Both the position numbers and the translations under genes were made by a program. Below the pieces are notes generated by a model. That model made no database searches and had not been told where the DNA came from. It saw nothing but the letters and a program-made list of their open reading frames with translations. Of a stretch of 64,000 nucleotides of DNA, positions 1 to 9,943 are shown one piece after another (position 1 is the stretch's first letter; every line of letters starts with the position of its first letter). This stretch comes from Xanthostigma xanthostigma. Lineage: Eukaryota; Arthropoda; Insecta; Raphidioptera; Raphidiidae. The stretch is from positions 44,362,001 to 44,426,000 of the forward strand of contig OY754466.1 in assembly GCA_963575645.1 (NCBI GenBank). The letters run 5' to 3'.

Positions 1-490
1 AAACAAATCTTCATGACAGCAGATAAATTATACGGTTTGTTAACAAATATATATAATATATATATTCTTTTAAATGTCTTTTATAATTGCTTAAAAATAT
101 GTATTTTGCTTTGGTTGATCAAATTATTAGTCGGTAAAAATATAGTTTGACAGCTACTAAAATTTAGGTTATGTATTATTAAACATGATATTCGAGCGAA
201 ATACGTTATCACGTAAAACTATCGTCCGTAAACCGACTTTACAGACAACCAATTTTTTTTTTATTAACTATTTTCCACTAAATGATTGACAATGGCTATG
301 CATCCCATTTGTTTCAGTGACTTTTAGGAAAATAGATTTTAATAGTTATTTTTTCTGTTTTTACAAGAAGACATTCGAGCGTACCGAGTTTGCCTTGAAC
401 ACAATCGATCTAGGTAAATAAATATAAAAAAACGAGTGTGCTTTAAACCACAGACTGAAGTAAAACTTCTTTAGTTCCATCTAAATGTAT
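1..490. other. AT-rich sequence, nothing recognised
   Basis: No open reading frame with protein-like composition, no RNA gene and no terminal repeat was seen here. It is plain AT-rich intergenic or intronic sequence. Confidence 0.5.
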
Positions 491-493
491 GTA

Positions 494-514
494 TAATAAT
501 AATAATAATAATAA
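494..514. repeat. (AAT)n microsatellite
   Basis: About six uninterrupted AAT units are followed by AT-rich, TATA-repetitive sequence up to about 605. It is a simple repeat. Confidence 0.8.
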
Positions 515-807
515 TTAATAGTTAACTTTATTGTTAGCAGAATATATGTTTATATATGAATAATATATACATGTATATACATACCTATACATATATTATG
601 TATATAAAATTGTTCAGAAACGAAATGAAATTACGAAATAATCAAAAAATCACCGCTGGCAAACTCGCTAGCAAACGAACTACTGACTGAGTTATATTGC
701 ACTGGCTATGAGAGGAAGAGAGAAAGAAATTGTTCGCGCGCGCTGCTCTCTTGCTCCTACAGTGTGATACAGACAATAGGCCTGCACTGTGTCTTAGATA
801 TACGAAA

Positions 808-925
808 CATAACTGGCTATGATCACACTTTTCGTAACGCTCCGAAACGTAACTGGCTATGATCACACTTTTCGTAACGCTACGCAACGTATATGGCTAT
901 GATCACTTTTTTCGTAAGGCTCTCG
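808..925 (+). repeat. three-copy 40-bp tandem repeat
   Basis: Three successive units begin at 808, 848 and 888. Each contains TGGCTATGATCAC followed by TTTTCGTAA, with a few substitutions between units. Short reading frames over it on both strands are products of the repetition. The stretch just downstream (about 915-985) recurs inverted at about 60712-60765, so the tandem array abuts an interspersed repeat. Confidence 0.8.
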
Positions 926-985
926 TCACGCATTCACCAGCTTACTCCCCAAGTCAAGCGTGCGTAAAGAAGTTTTACTTTGAAA
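926..985 (+). repeat. interspersed repeat, partner of 60712-60765
   Basis: The words GCATTCACCAGCTTACTCCC and AAGTCAAGCGTGCGTAAAGA are found again in reverse complement near 60720-60760. It is a fragment of an unclassified dispersed repeat. Confidence 0.6.
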
Positions 986-1664
986 ACATGTTTCTTTTGC
1001 GCGTTCAAGAGACTCGGCGCAAATTCACCAACAAAGCAAAATAATTTTACAAGTTTTCAATATATTCCGTGCATGAAGAACTAAAACCGGTTAAAATTGA
1101 ATATTTATAATGTAGGTAATATTTCATGCACGTAACTATATTTAACACTCATATCATGTCTCACCGTTATTAGTTATATGAAAACAAATGACGAGAGAGT
1201 AATTATAAACATAGAATATGAGACGACATCCACTCAACAAAACAACAGCTAGACTAGTCTAGTGGGTGCTTATTACACCAGCAAGCTGAAGAATCGCTCT
1301 TCAAAGTTATACAGTGTGATTAAAACAAAGCGTTAAAAGCGAAGGACTCAAATCTGTTGCCAAATGGCAGAATCGCAATGACTATTTTATTTCATGTAAA
1401 TTATTCTTTAAATCGGAAGTTTGTAAACAGAATGCATTAAAATTCACCTTACTTGAAGGTTCTGTTTCACATTTTTTTTTTCTAATTTTATAATATGATC
1501 GGCTTTAAATACAAATTCCCGTTCGAAAAAATTCCTTTTTCGATGATTTTCATTAGCGTCGAGTTTTTCTCTCTGTTAAAACAAAAAAGAATTATTCTGA
1601 ACATATTTTAAGCACTAGGGCTGTCTACTCTTTATATACTTAGTATCATCACAGAGTTTATTGG
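986..1664. other. no gene or repeat recognised
   Basis: AT-rich sequence with scattered homopolymer runs. Only a small palindrome around 1250-1262 (CTAGACTAGTCTAG) stands out. Confidence 0.4.
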
Positions 1665-2195
1665 AAGGTAGTATGAGCACCAAGGCTATTTTAAATAAAA
1701 GGCTTGATTTTTTTTAAATTGAAGTTGGACTCAGTCTAAATCAATTCTGAAAATTTTAGGGGATTTTCCCGACTATTTAAATAAATAAATGACTTCAAAA
1801 GTAGGCATATTTAACATTGGCTTTATGGTAAAACGGTAGATAGATGATATGTTTTCATTGATTTCTCCAAAACTAGTCAGTGGAAATTAAAAAAAAAACT
1901 ATTTAAATTAAAATTAAAACCTTAATAAATTATTGAAAACAAAAAAAACCCGTTGTGCCCGACTAATTAAAAAGATATTTAATTAAAAAGATTAAATATC
2001 TTTTTAATTAGTCGATCACAACGGGTTTTTTTTTCTTTTCAATAATTTATTAAGGTTTTAACTTTATTTTAAATAGTTTTTTTTTTAATTTCCACCGACT
2101 AGTTTTGGAGAAATCAATGAAAACATATCCATCTACCGAAATATAAAAAAAATCAAACCTTTTGTTTAAAGTTGCCTTGGCGCTCGTACTACCTT
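1665..2195. repeat. foldback (palindromic) element, 531 bp
   Basis: The left arm starts AAGGTAGTATGAGCACCAAG and the right arm ends with its imperfect complement, CTTGGCGCTCGTACTACCTT. The arms also match through the blocks containing ACTAGTC, AACCCGTTGTG and TTTTTAATTAGTCG next to the centre. The right arm lacks part of the left arm's outer sequence (roughly 1740-1840). No clear target duplication was found. It is probably a non-autonomous DNA element of foldback type. Confidence 0.7.
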
Positions 2196-2249
2196 AAATG
2201 GGCGGTGCTTTAGAAACATGGCGACGATAATATACAGTGTAAGTGTGAA

Positions 2250-2380
2250 TTTTTTGAAATGCAATAAAATGATAAGTACCAGCACAATATGTGATTAGAC
2301 TGATACAATACATCGCAATTTGTATCAGCCCATTCACATATTGTGCTGATACTTATCATTTTACTGCATTTCAAAAAATT
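2250..2380. repeat. inverted repeat, about 45-bp arms
   Basis: The sequence around GAAATGCA, AAAATGATAAGTA and CAGCACAATATGTGA is repeated as its complement at 2334-2380, around a loop of about 40 nt. It lies just upstream of the hAT element and is probably another small foldback. Confidence 0.65.
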
Positions 2381-2497
2381 GAAATATATAGGTATTATAG
2401 GGACTATGGGAAATTATACCCCATCGTCGCAATGTTTTTAAAGCTACGCTCATTTAACGGATCCCAATATACTTAAAATGTTTGTTCGTATCATAAC

Positions 2498-3035
2498 TAG
2501 TGATGTGCCGGATATCCGTATCCGTATCCGCGGATATCCGAGGGAGAAGAAAGATCCGTATCCGTATCCGTTAGTTTTTGGCGGATCTTTTACCTTATTA
2601 ATTTTCAATTCATAGATGAAATTTTATATATTATATAAGTGATTAGGTAATAATGAAAACCTGTTAAATTTCATTCAGATTATTTTTTATTTTTTTAAAT
2701 CGTATTTGGCACCTTTATATTGCTAACATTTATCGTAGTGAGTACCATACTAATAGTATTTAACTCAAAGATACTAAATCAACTATCTTTATAATGAAAT
2801 ATTGCACATCGATCTTTGGAAAGAGACAATCTGTTATGAGAGTTAACTCTTAAAGAGGTCAATAACTTTTTCCCATAACAGATAGTCTCTTTCCAAAGGT
2901 CGATGTGTAATATTTACCGCCGCGTACTCTAAGAAAGTTAAGATCCGTATCCGTATCCGCGGATCTTGAAACCAAAAATCCGTATTCAGATCCGTATCCG
3001 CGGATATACATTTTTAACGATCCGGCACATCACTA
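2498..3035. mobile_element. non-autonomous hAT element (MITE) with 8-bp TSD
   Basis: The terminal inverted repeats are TAGTGATGTGCCGGAT at the left and ATCCGGCACATCACTA at the right. The element is flanked by identical 8-bp duplications, ATCATAAC, at 2490-2497 and 3036-3043. Eight-base TSDs and TAG/CAG starts are hallmarks of hAT. Subterminal GTATCCGTATCCGCGGAT repeats near both ends look like transposase-binding arrays. An inner 45-bp inverted repeat (about 2795-2918) holds GATCTTTGGAAAGAGAC. No transposase coding remains. Confidence 0.92.
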
Positions 3036-3293
3036 ATCATAACGCACGGAGTGCACTGGCCAAGTTCCCGCAAAGCACTGCATCTGGACGCGCGGTGGCG
3101 TGCTAAGCCAAGTTCAACCAAGAAAAAGGAACTAGTGACGCAGCAGTTATATTATACACGAACCATTTGGAGCAACATTGGACCCCTTTATTACTCAAAA
3201 TATTAGAACCCCAAATTTCATAAATAGCTACAGCTGAAACAGTTATTGCGATATTAACATCTAAAAATCGTCATTATTATCTACATTCTACAA

Positions 3294-3307
3294 TCTCTCT
3301 CTCCCTC

Positions 3308-3358
<51 letters not shown>
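3294..3358. repeat. (CT)n microsatellite
   Basis: About 60 bp of almost pure CT dinucleotide, with a few CCC interruptions in the first half. Confidence 0.95.
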
Positions 3359-3361
<3 letters not shown>

Positions 3362-3947
3362 CCGATAAGAGTTGATTCAGTGCGTATCCTGCTTTACAGA
3401 AACGAGACGTCTGGGGCTTATTAAAAAAAAAACAAAACTGTGGATGCAATTAATTATTAGGGTTATGTATTCACAAGTGTCTGTCAAGCTAGACAATATG
3501 ACAGTCAAGAATACAAATAGACTTTGAAATTCATTAAAACCCAAAAGAAACCAACAGTTTCGTAAAGTTAATTGTTGTTAAAATGTGTAAGTCATCATGT
3601 GGGCTGTGGGACACCTTATACATCATCTGGATACGTGTTTCGCGAGCTACGCAAGAGGGAAAACTAAAAACAAGTCGGAACTGGGTCACGGGATATTTTA
3701 TACTGTAACTAGGGATGTACAGATGTATGTAATTGCTGCTTTTTTTGGAAACTTGTCAAGTTCACCGCGCATGGGTGTACTGTCTCGCAACCTGATTTTC
3801 AAACCAGTTTAGGATGCGACTGTATTGTGCAATCGGGTGGGACTCGATTGAAATTTTTTTAACATGAATGATGTTGAAAAAAAAAGAATATTTGTGTGTG
3901 TGTCAGCTACGACGCATGACTGGAGTTTACTCCTGAGATACGCTGTG
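3359..3947. other. no gene recognised
   Basis: A 71-codon open frame at 3597-3812 has no recognisable domain and no splice-site support, so it is not called as a gene. The rest is AT-rich. Confidence 0.4.
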
Positions 3948-4070
3948 TAATGTATTCCATCTCATCCTTGCGCACGTTAAATCCTACAGATATATATGTT
4001 TGTCTCTTTTGTATTCCATCTCATTCTTTCGCACGTTAAATCCTACAGATATACCTATATGTTTGTCTTT
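3948..4070 (+). repeat. two tandem copies of a ~60-bp repeat, third copy at 5207-5278
   Basis: GCACGTTAAATCCTACAGAT occurs at about 3974 and 4031, each followed by TATGTTTGTCT. A diverged third copy lies at 5207-5278, on the far side of the TIR element at 4096-5174. The element therefore seems to have entered a local tandem array. Confidence 0.75.
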
Positions 4071-4271
4071 ATACATTTATGTCATATATAGGTAATGTTG
4101 CGGTCAATATCCGGAATCCGGGCAATGTCGAAAATGCCCGGGCAATGCCGACATTGACCAGTCAATGTCGACAATGCCCGATCCACATCGGGCAATGTCC
4201 GAAATAGGAAATTAATGCATTGAGATATATTGTTTAATGCTCATATCATATAAAAAATATAATTATTTATA

Positions 4272-4829
4272 CAGGGTGACGGACGTTTTTAGAATGGCTA
4301 GTACACAGCTGTCAGTGGTGGAAAATTGTTGCAGTTTAGAACGTTCGCTTCGAAGTGACCTACCGTTTTAGATAAAATGGAGCAGTGGACGATATAGCAG
4401 CGAGTGTTCGCGTACGATACGTTCGTTCTAAATGGTGAGTCTGTTATTGCAACACAGCGGATCTTTCGTCGCCATTTTAATATCGGTCGGAATGGCGCAA
4501 TTCCAAGCCGTAATACGATCCTGCGATGGATTAAAGGTTTCAGATTAACAGGAAACATTAATGGAGTTAAAAGATGCCATTACAGAAGAGGTGCATTTGG
4601 TTGAACGAGAGCTGTTAGCGAAAGTTATGGATAACTTTCGGCACAGACTTGAAGTGTGCATTCAAGAGAATGGCCGCCACCTGAATGATATAACTTTTCA
4701 TACCTAACTACCTATATTAAATCAGATGGCAGGTATTGATCTGTCGTTTTTTAAAACAATTTTTTTTTCATCAAAAACAACTGATTATACATTCATTTGA
4801 AAAACGTCCATTTCCCATATGTCACCCTG
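4272..4829 (+). mobile_element. deleted Tc1/mariner-like element, TA target
   Basis: The ends CAGGGTGACGGACGTTTTT and AAAAACGTCC...GTCACCCTG are flanked by TA at 4270-4271 and 4830-4831, the target duplication of the Tc1/mariner (IS630) superfamily. The inside keeps only the two extremities of a transposase, so this is an internal-deletion derivative nested in the larger TIR element. Confidence 0.75.
4377..4710 (+). pseudogene. mariner-type transposase remnant: N-terminal helix-turn-helix joined to C-terminal tail
   Basis: A frame opens at an ATG at 4377 (MEQWTI) and meets a stop at once. It then continues from about 4395 as FAYDTFVLNGESVIATQRIF followed by PSRNTILRWIKGF, which I recognise as the DUF4817-type helix-turn-helix start of insect IS630/mariner-like transposases. 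Around 4575 the reading frame shifts to one that ends VMDNFRHRLEVCIQENGRHL and stops near 4707. That resembles the extreme C-terminus of the same transposases. The whole catalytic DDE core is missing. The early stop, frameshift and missing core make it non-functional. The family is assigned from memory of the family pattern, not from a search. Confidence 0.65.
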
Positions 4830-5278
4830 TATTAGTAATGCCTTTCTGTATTTTTTTATTCTTTAAAATAAATAAAATGTGTGGAAATAAATTATACGTG
4901 GTTTCAATCATCAATAATTGTAATAAAAAGCTAAAAAATATATTCTTCAATAGTTGATATCAGTGATAAAAATTCTATAAAGGGTTAATGATAACTTATC
5001 TTGATAAAGATACAATCAAATGTCAGCGTTTCATGTTTATAAAAAATCTATTTTTTGAACTTCTTCCGATTTCAGACATTGCCGGATGTGGCTCGGGCAT
5101 TGTCGACATTGACCGGTCAATGTCGGCATTGCCCGGGCATTATCGACATTGCCCGGATTCCGGATTCCGTAACATATATACAAGATTAGTCTAGCATTGC
5201 ACAAGTGTAATGTACTCCATTTCGTTCTTTCGCACGTTAAATCCTAAAGATATACTCGTATTAAATGTTTGTCTCTTT

Positions 5279-6334
5279 TGAAGCGGACGAGCGTAACCCC
5301 ACACTTGAAGCGTCACATGCGTTTTTGACGCGTTATCGAAATTTCGTTAAATTTTTTTTTAATTAAGTGAATATAACTTTTTAATCATTAAGAAAAAAAG
5401 TAATTCAAAATAATTTTGTTATAAAAAAAAAAACAATGATAGCGTTCTAGTGTAGTTTCATTTCAGCGTTTTACGAATTTTAGAATTCTAGCACTACTAG
5501 AAATATGATTCCATCAAAATGAGATCTGAAAACACAAACAATGTCGTCATAAAACTTTCCAATTTTTTGAGGTTATGGGTAAGTGTCATCCTATTCGATT
5601 CTGAACATTTACACGCCTCTAGAGAATACCGGTAGCTGCCTGTTTGTTGTAATATACTTTTAAAACCGTTAAGAATAATTTAATTTCATTTTATAGACCA
5701 TTTGAGCTTGGTAAAAAATTCTAAATGTTATACATTTACGCATGTTATAACCTATAAAAATAAATAGACCGTGCTCTTATATTGCCATCCCTGGTTGTAA
5801 CACTAAACGTGCGACCTAAATTTCTCATCATGATGATTTTCTCCAACATCCAAATCCATTCAGATCTAACAATATTAAATTATTTACACATCCGAGCGAA
5901 AACAAAACACTGTGCGTACCTCAGTGGGGCGTAAATGCGAAAGACTGAAGTCAAATTTGAAAATTTTCAAGTGCTTTGAGAGTTGCCGAGAGTGTAGCGA
6001 TGCCGTTGTTCATATGGCGTTTTATTGTTTCCAGGTTGTACAGGTACTTTTTATATTTAGTAAATATTTTTTTGAGAATGCCTTTCGCAGCCCAGCATCA
6101 TACTTAAAAATATAATAATTATAATAATTTACATTGTTTCGTTGCTTTGCCGCTCCACTAAACGAATTGTACTATAATGATGACTAAGAACTGTCAGAAA
6201 ATTTGATTAGACAATGACCCTAGATAGTGAACATTGTAACACCTCGCCACTGGTGTACCCTGGTGGTCATGTGATGAAATAGAGGCAAGATGGCAGTGGA
6301 GCGTATGAACTAGGAAGTAGTGTTCATGTTAAAA
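5279..6334. other. no gene recognised
   Basis: AT-rich sequence with short open frames (for example 5912-6115) that show no domain, conserved motif or convincing splice context. Confidence 0.4.
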
Positions 6335-6515
6335 AAACTTAAATTAATAAATGTGTTGAATTAAATAATATTCATGTTACAAACTTACGTTAATAAATAT
6401 GTTGAATAAAAGAATAATAATTGTTACAAACTGGCGCCAGTTTGTAACAATTATTATTAACGTAATTTTGTAATATTAATTCAGCACATTTATTAATTTA
6501 AGTTTTTTAACATTT
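6335..6515. repeat. AT-rich palindrome centred near 6433
   Basis: The arms carry AATAATAATTGTTACAAACT and its complement around GGCGCC, and continue outward through TAAATTAATAAATGTG and its complement. It has the form of a foldback MITE. No target duplication was fixed. Confidence 0.7.
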
Positions 6516-7295
6516 TTACTGTATTTATTATGTTTGAAAATAATTAGTCAAAATGACGTAAGTCCAAGCTATCCTTTCTCCTTCCTAATTCGTGTAAGCC
6601 AGAATGTTAAACAGTAACTTTGGCGTTTTGTTATATGACGCCTATTAACGTTGAAAACCGAACGCGGCGTTTCGAGGTTTGGGGGAGGGTGTCATCGAGG
6701 GCGATCAGAGAGAACACTGGAACAAGGTCGACATTTTGTGTACTAGCTGACGTCTGTTTGTGGAATGATTTAACTTGCTCATTAGCGCACGTAATGTTTG
6801 GTTAAGTGATTAATATTACAGCGTGTCGACAAGGGAAGCGTTAATACTGACAAGAAAGAAACGAATTATACAGGCTGTTGTTAAAATTTTATTTTTTCAC
6901 TGTAAATGTGAAATTTTTTTAAAGAAATACAATTCCAAAAATATTTTCAATAAATAAAATTAACCAATTTTTCAGAGAAATTGGTATTCATGAATTTCTT
7001 CGACGAAACGATTTATTGACGCGTGAATTTATGACGTAAGAACAGCCGGGGGCTCTTTTGTACGCGCGTATGTCGCTTAGATCAAAACATCCCTTGCTTT
7101 ATATTATGATTTTTGTTTTGAAAAGTATTACATCTTTTACCCTGGCTCGTTAAAATGGATGGTATTGAATGTTAAAATAAGATTTGAAAAACGTTTTCTG
7201 AAGAACGGTTCTATTTTTCAGTAGCTTTTCAATAAGCCTACAAAATGCTTGCTATAATAGTAAAACAGATTTTTTCAAACGAAACCGTAATTAAA
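6516..7295. other. no gene recognised
   Basis: AT-rich sequence. A 25-bp word near 6950 (AATAAATAAAATTAACCAAT) is a fragment of the repeat family that begins at 7296. Confidence 0.4.
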
Positions 7296-7420
7296 TAAAT
7301 AAAATTATCGACCAATTTTTCAGACAATACCTATATTAACAAAAAAAAATATAATTAATATATTAACGTTTCGGTCCGGATTTGGATCTTCTTCAGAACT
7401 GATCTAAAAATATAAAAAGT
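7296..7420 (-). repeat. dispersed repeat with hammerhead-like motif, copy 1
   Basis: Reading the minus strand, CTGAAGA is followed by a short stem-loop (GATCC-AAATCC-GGACC, one mismatch) and GAAACG at 7397-7366. AATTGGTCGATAATTTTATT then follows further on. Related copies lie at 39600-39725 and 47965-48090 (plus). The layout is reminiscent of the terminal repeats of Penelope-like elements, which are known to carry hammerhead motifs. No reverse transcriptase is present, so the class is an inference. An inverted partner of the outer end is at 8128-8158, so this copy forms a foldback around the element at 7583. Confidence 0.55.
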
Positions 7421-7582
7421 AATTATTAATGTTTAGTTTCTATTTATTTTTAATGAAATTCGTGAAAATTTTCTAATATTGAAAAAATAAAAAATTTATT
7501 AAAAACAATATATTATTTCAAAATAATACATAATAGATACTTAAATTTTCCGTATTAAATTGAGCATTTATTTAATTTTATA

Positions 7583-8070
7583 CAGTATGGTTTTTTAAAA
7601 ACCGAACACCCTTTTATTTCTTAGAGGAAGGGTTTTCGAAAAAAAAGTTTCGGACAAAAGTTACAGGAAATCAAGGGGGAAGAACAGTGATGTAGTTTTT
7701 TTTTCGTTTGGTGGAGGTGTCTCCAAAATATCAAGGTCACCTACGCTTTCTTAAATACGACCCTGTATTTTTTATCTAGAATTATTGTTCTTTGGGTCAA
7801 AGAGATCAACTCTTGTACCAAACATTTTTGGATTTGATGCCATCGTGAACCGCTGTTTGATTCTCAATTCATCCCGTTTCCTATTTTGGTGGATTGTGTG
7901 AGTCGGAAAAATCCCTGAAAAAGTTTTTCCGACTCACACAATCCACTAAAATAGGAATCCCGTTTCCAATTTTAGTGGATTGTGTGAGTCGGAAAAACTT
8001 TTTCAGGGATTTTTCGAAAACCCTTCCTCTAAGAAATAAAAGGGTGTTCGGTTTTTAAAAAACCATACTG
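7583..8070. mobile_element. Tc1/mariner-type MITE with long TIRs, 488 bp
   Basis: The ends CAGTATGGTTTTTTAAAAAC and GTTTTTAAAAAACCATACTG are flanked by TA on both sides (7581-7582 and 8071-8072). The TIRs extend about 60 bp, through CCCTTTTATTTCTTAGAGGA. A second, inner palindrome holds TGGATTGTGTGAGTCGGAAA in alternating orientations around 7890-8010. No transposase is encoded. It sits between the two outer ends of the repeat at 7296-8158. Confidence 0.8.
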
Positions 8071-8307
8071 TATGTAACATTTCCGAAATATTTCTTTTAA
8101 AGAAATTTGTTTCATTATCTTAAAAAGTCTGAAAAATCGGTCGACAATTTTATTTATTGAAGAGTTATAATCAGACGTTATTCAAAGATCTAAAATATTT
8201 ATTAAAATTCTGTGTCACTAGCGCTTTAGATCAAAAAAAGTCGTCATTAGATAATTAATTACAAATTATTGTTTACATACAGACTATTATTAATTAAAAC
8301 ATCTTAC

Positions 8308-8787
8308 TGCAGTACACATTCGCCGAGGGATACCGAGACTAAGCGAACGCGAATGTGTACTGGGAACGCTCGCCTGATCTCGTAGAGCACTGTCTCGCCT
8401 CGCCAGCGCTCCGTATAAAGTCGGTTTTTCTACCGCGAGTCAAAAGAACCGAGCGGCGAGTACGAGCGCAGTCAGTACACACACGTCGCCTCGTGCGAAT
8501 TTAAATGTCATTTTTGTTGGTTAAAGTGTAAACTTTTAATGATAACAAAATTATTGCGGACTGGACCAATGACACAGTAATTGATTTCTTAAAACATTCA
8601 GATTGAGTGAAATTTTGCAATTGCCAATTTTAGAATTGGAAAAAAAAGGTTCTCTTATGGTCCAGATCCATTTAACTGCGCCGTTTAAATGGACAGTGAA
8701 GCCGAGCCACGCCGAATGTGTATAGAGACACATTCGTAGACGCTCGCTTTACGTAATCTCTCGGCGAGCGCGCTCGGCGAATGTGTA
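8308..8787. mobile_element. GC-rich TIR element, about 480 bp
   Basis: The left end CTGCAGTACACATTCGCCGA is matched at the right by TCGGCGAATGTGTACAGCAG. The interior repeats words such as GAATGTGTA, GCGAACGC and CTCGCC. It stands out from its AT-rich surroundings in base composition. A TATAAAG near 8413 is not accepted as a promoter, because the region is explained by the element. The target duplication could not be fixed. Confidence 0.7.
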
Positions 8788-8821
8788 CAGCAGACATTAA
8801 ATTTAATTAATTAGTTTTTAA

Positions 8822-9081
8822 CACTTTGACGGACAAACCGGGTTAGACCGTCATAAACAAAACTTCAAAAGTTTGACACGACGGCTGAAGCCGTCGTATA
8901 CTACGGAACGTTTTATAGCCAGTGTAGAATACATACCCCGTGTGCTCTTGTCTCCGTACAAATATCTACTAAGGAAATATTGTCACAACATAACAACTTT
9001 TAAAAGTAATTCGAACATATGAAAAAATTTAAAAACTATAGTGACAAAATTGGAACAAAACTGAATTTTTAAGTCAAAGTG
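8822..9081. mobile_element. TTAA-target MITE (piggyBac-like), 260 bp
   Basis: CACTTTGAC at the left and GTCAAAGTG at the right (with one extra base next to the arm) are flanked by TTAA at 8818-8821 and 9082-9085. TTAA targets are typical of piggyBac and a few other superfamilies. A short hairpin, ACGACGGCTGAAGCCGTCGT, lies inside at about 8878-8898. No coding is present. Confidence 0.75.
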
Positions 9082-9943
9082 TTAAATAACAATAAGTTGC
9101 GTTAATCAAACCACTAAATTCGTCCAATTAATAAAGATTACAAAATATCCACAATAAAATTATATTCATCTTATAAACTACTTTTTTTTTGTTGGTTAGG
9201 TCCTTCAATACTCAGACAGACACTTTTTTTAATCCTTCAATACTCGGACTTAAAAATATGCAATTAAAAAAAGTTGCGTGTATCGTTGACGTGTGGTTGA
9301 AGTTAAATTTCTGCGACGGTTGTGGCAGATCTGATGCAGTATCATTTGAGTTGAATTTAAAAACATTTTCCAAGAATTCTATAATAAAAGATTGATTTTT
9401 AATCTTCATTTTTCTATCATTCCGTTGGGATATTAATGTTGAGTTTTTGGTACGACTTACAACTAAACGAGGACGTTCATTGAAAGCAAATAGTAACTTA
9501 GGGAGTAGTTCCGAATACCTGTCATCTTCGATCGGGATAAAACTTTGGGCATTTATTGACCTTGGTCCCACCAAAGGCAACAAATGCCCAAAGTTTTATT
9601 CCGATCCAAGATGACCCGCTTCCCATACCGTTAAAGCAAAATTTCTATAAATAAATGGTTTTAAATGGTAGGAACTTCAAACCTCCTTAAAAATGTTATG
9701 GGGCACTTGAGTCAAAACTCCCCTGAGGGTTTTTTATGTCCCACCAAGGTCAACAAATACCCAAAGTTTCATCCCGATCAAAGATGACCGGCATTCGAAA
9801 CTATATCCGTATCTTAAATCTTGATTTAAAGCAGAAATCCAACTTAAGGGTCTAAGCACATTTTCATCCAAGTATATCTTTTTGTCATTTGAAATACCTA
9901 TTGCTTTTATTATCACAATTATGTCGTCAAGTTAAAGGCTAGG
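9082..9943. other. 3' side of the TAF7-like gene, with an inverted repeat
   Basis: The words TTTGGGCATTTATTGACCTT and GCAACAAATGCCCAAAGTTT (9540-9595) form an inverted repeat. A third related copy lies at 9741-9790. A 123-codon minus-strand frame (9212-9583) and a 60-codon one (9734-9916) overlap this repeat and have no known domain. They are not called as genes. Confidence 0.5.
9906..9911 (-). terminator. candidate polyadenylation signal of the TAF7-like gene
   Basis: AATAAA on the minus strand lies about 33 nt after the stop codon at 9944-9946. The position is plausible for a short 3' UTR, but such hexamers are common in AT-rich DNA. Confidence 0.4.

Larger units (their letters stand above)
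4096..5174. mobile_element. DNA element with ~115-bp TIRs, carrying a nested mariner-like element
   Basis: The left end, TGTTGCGG..TCCGGAATCCGGGCAATGTCGA, matches the complement of the right end, with TGCCCGGATTCCGGATTCCG before AACA. Both TIRs contain the internally repetitive words CAATGTCGACAATGCCCG, CATTGACC and GTCAATGTCG. No transposase was found outside the nested element. The superfamily is unassigned because the target duplication is unclear. Confidence 0.7.

Noticed and set aside
8400-8480. TATAAAG with downstream CAGT as a promoter
   Set aside because: It lies inside a GC-rich TIR element, and the TATA-to-initiator distance of about 55 bp is wrong.
9212-9583. 123-codon minus-strand frame downstream of the TAF7-like gene as its missing C-terminus
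   Set aside because: It overlaps an inverted dispersed repeat, lacks family-like sequence and has no splice signals linking it to the gene.
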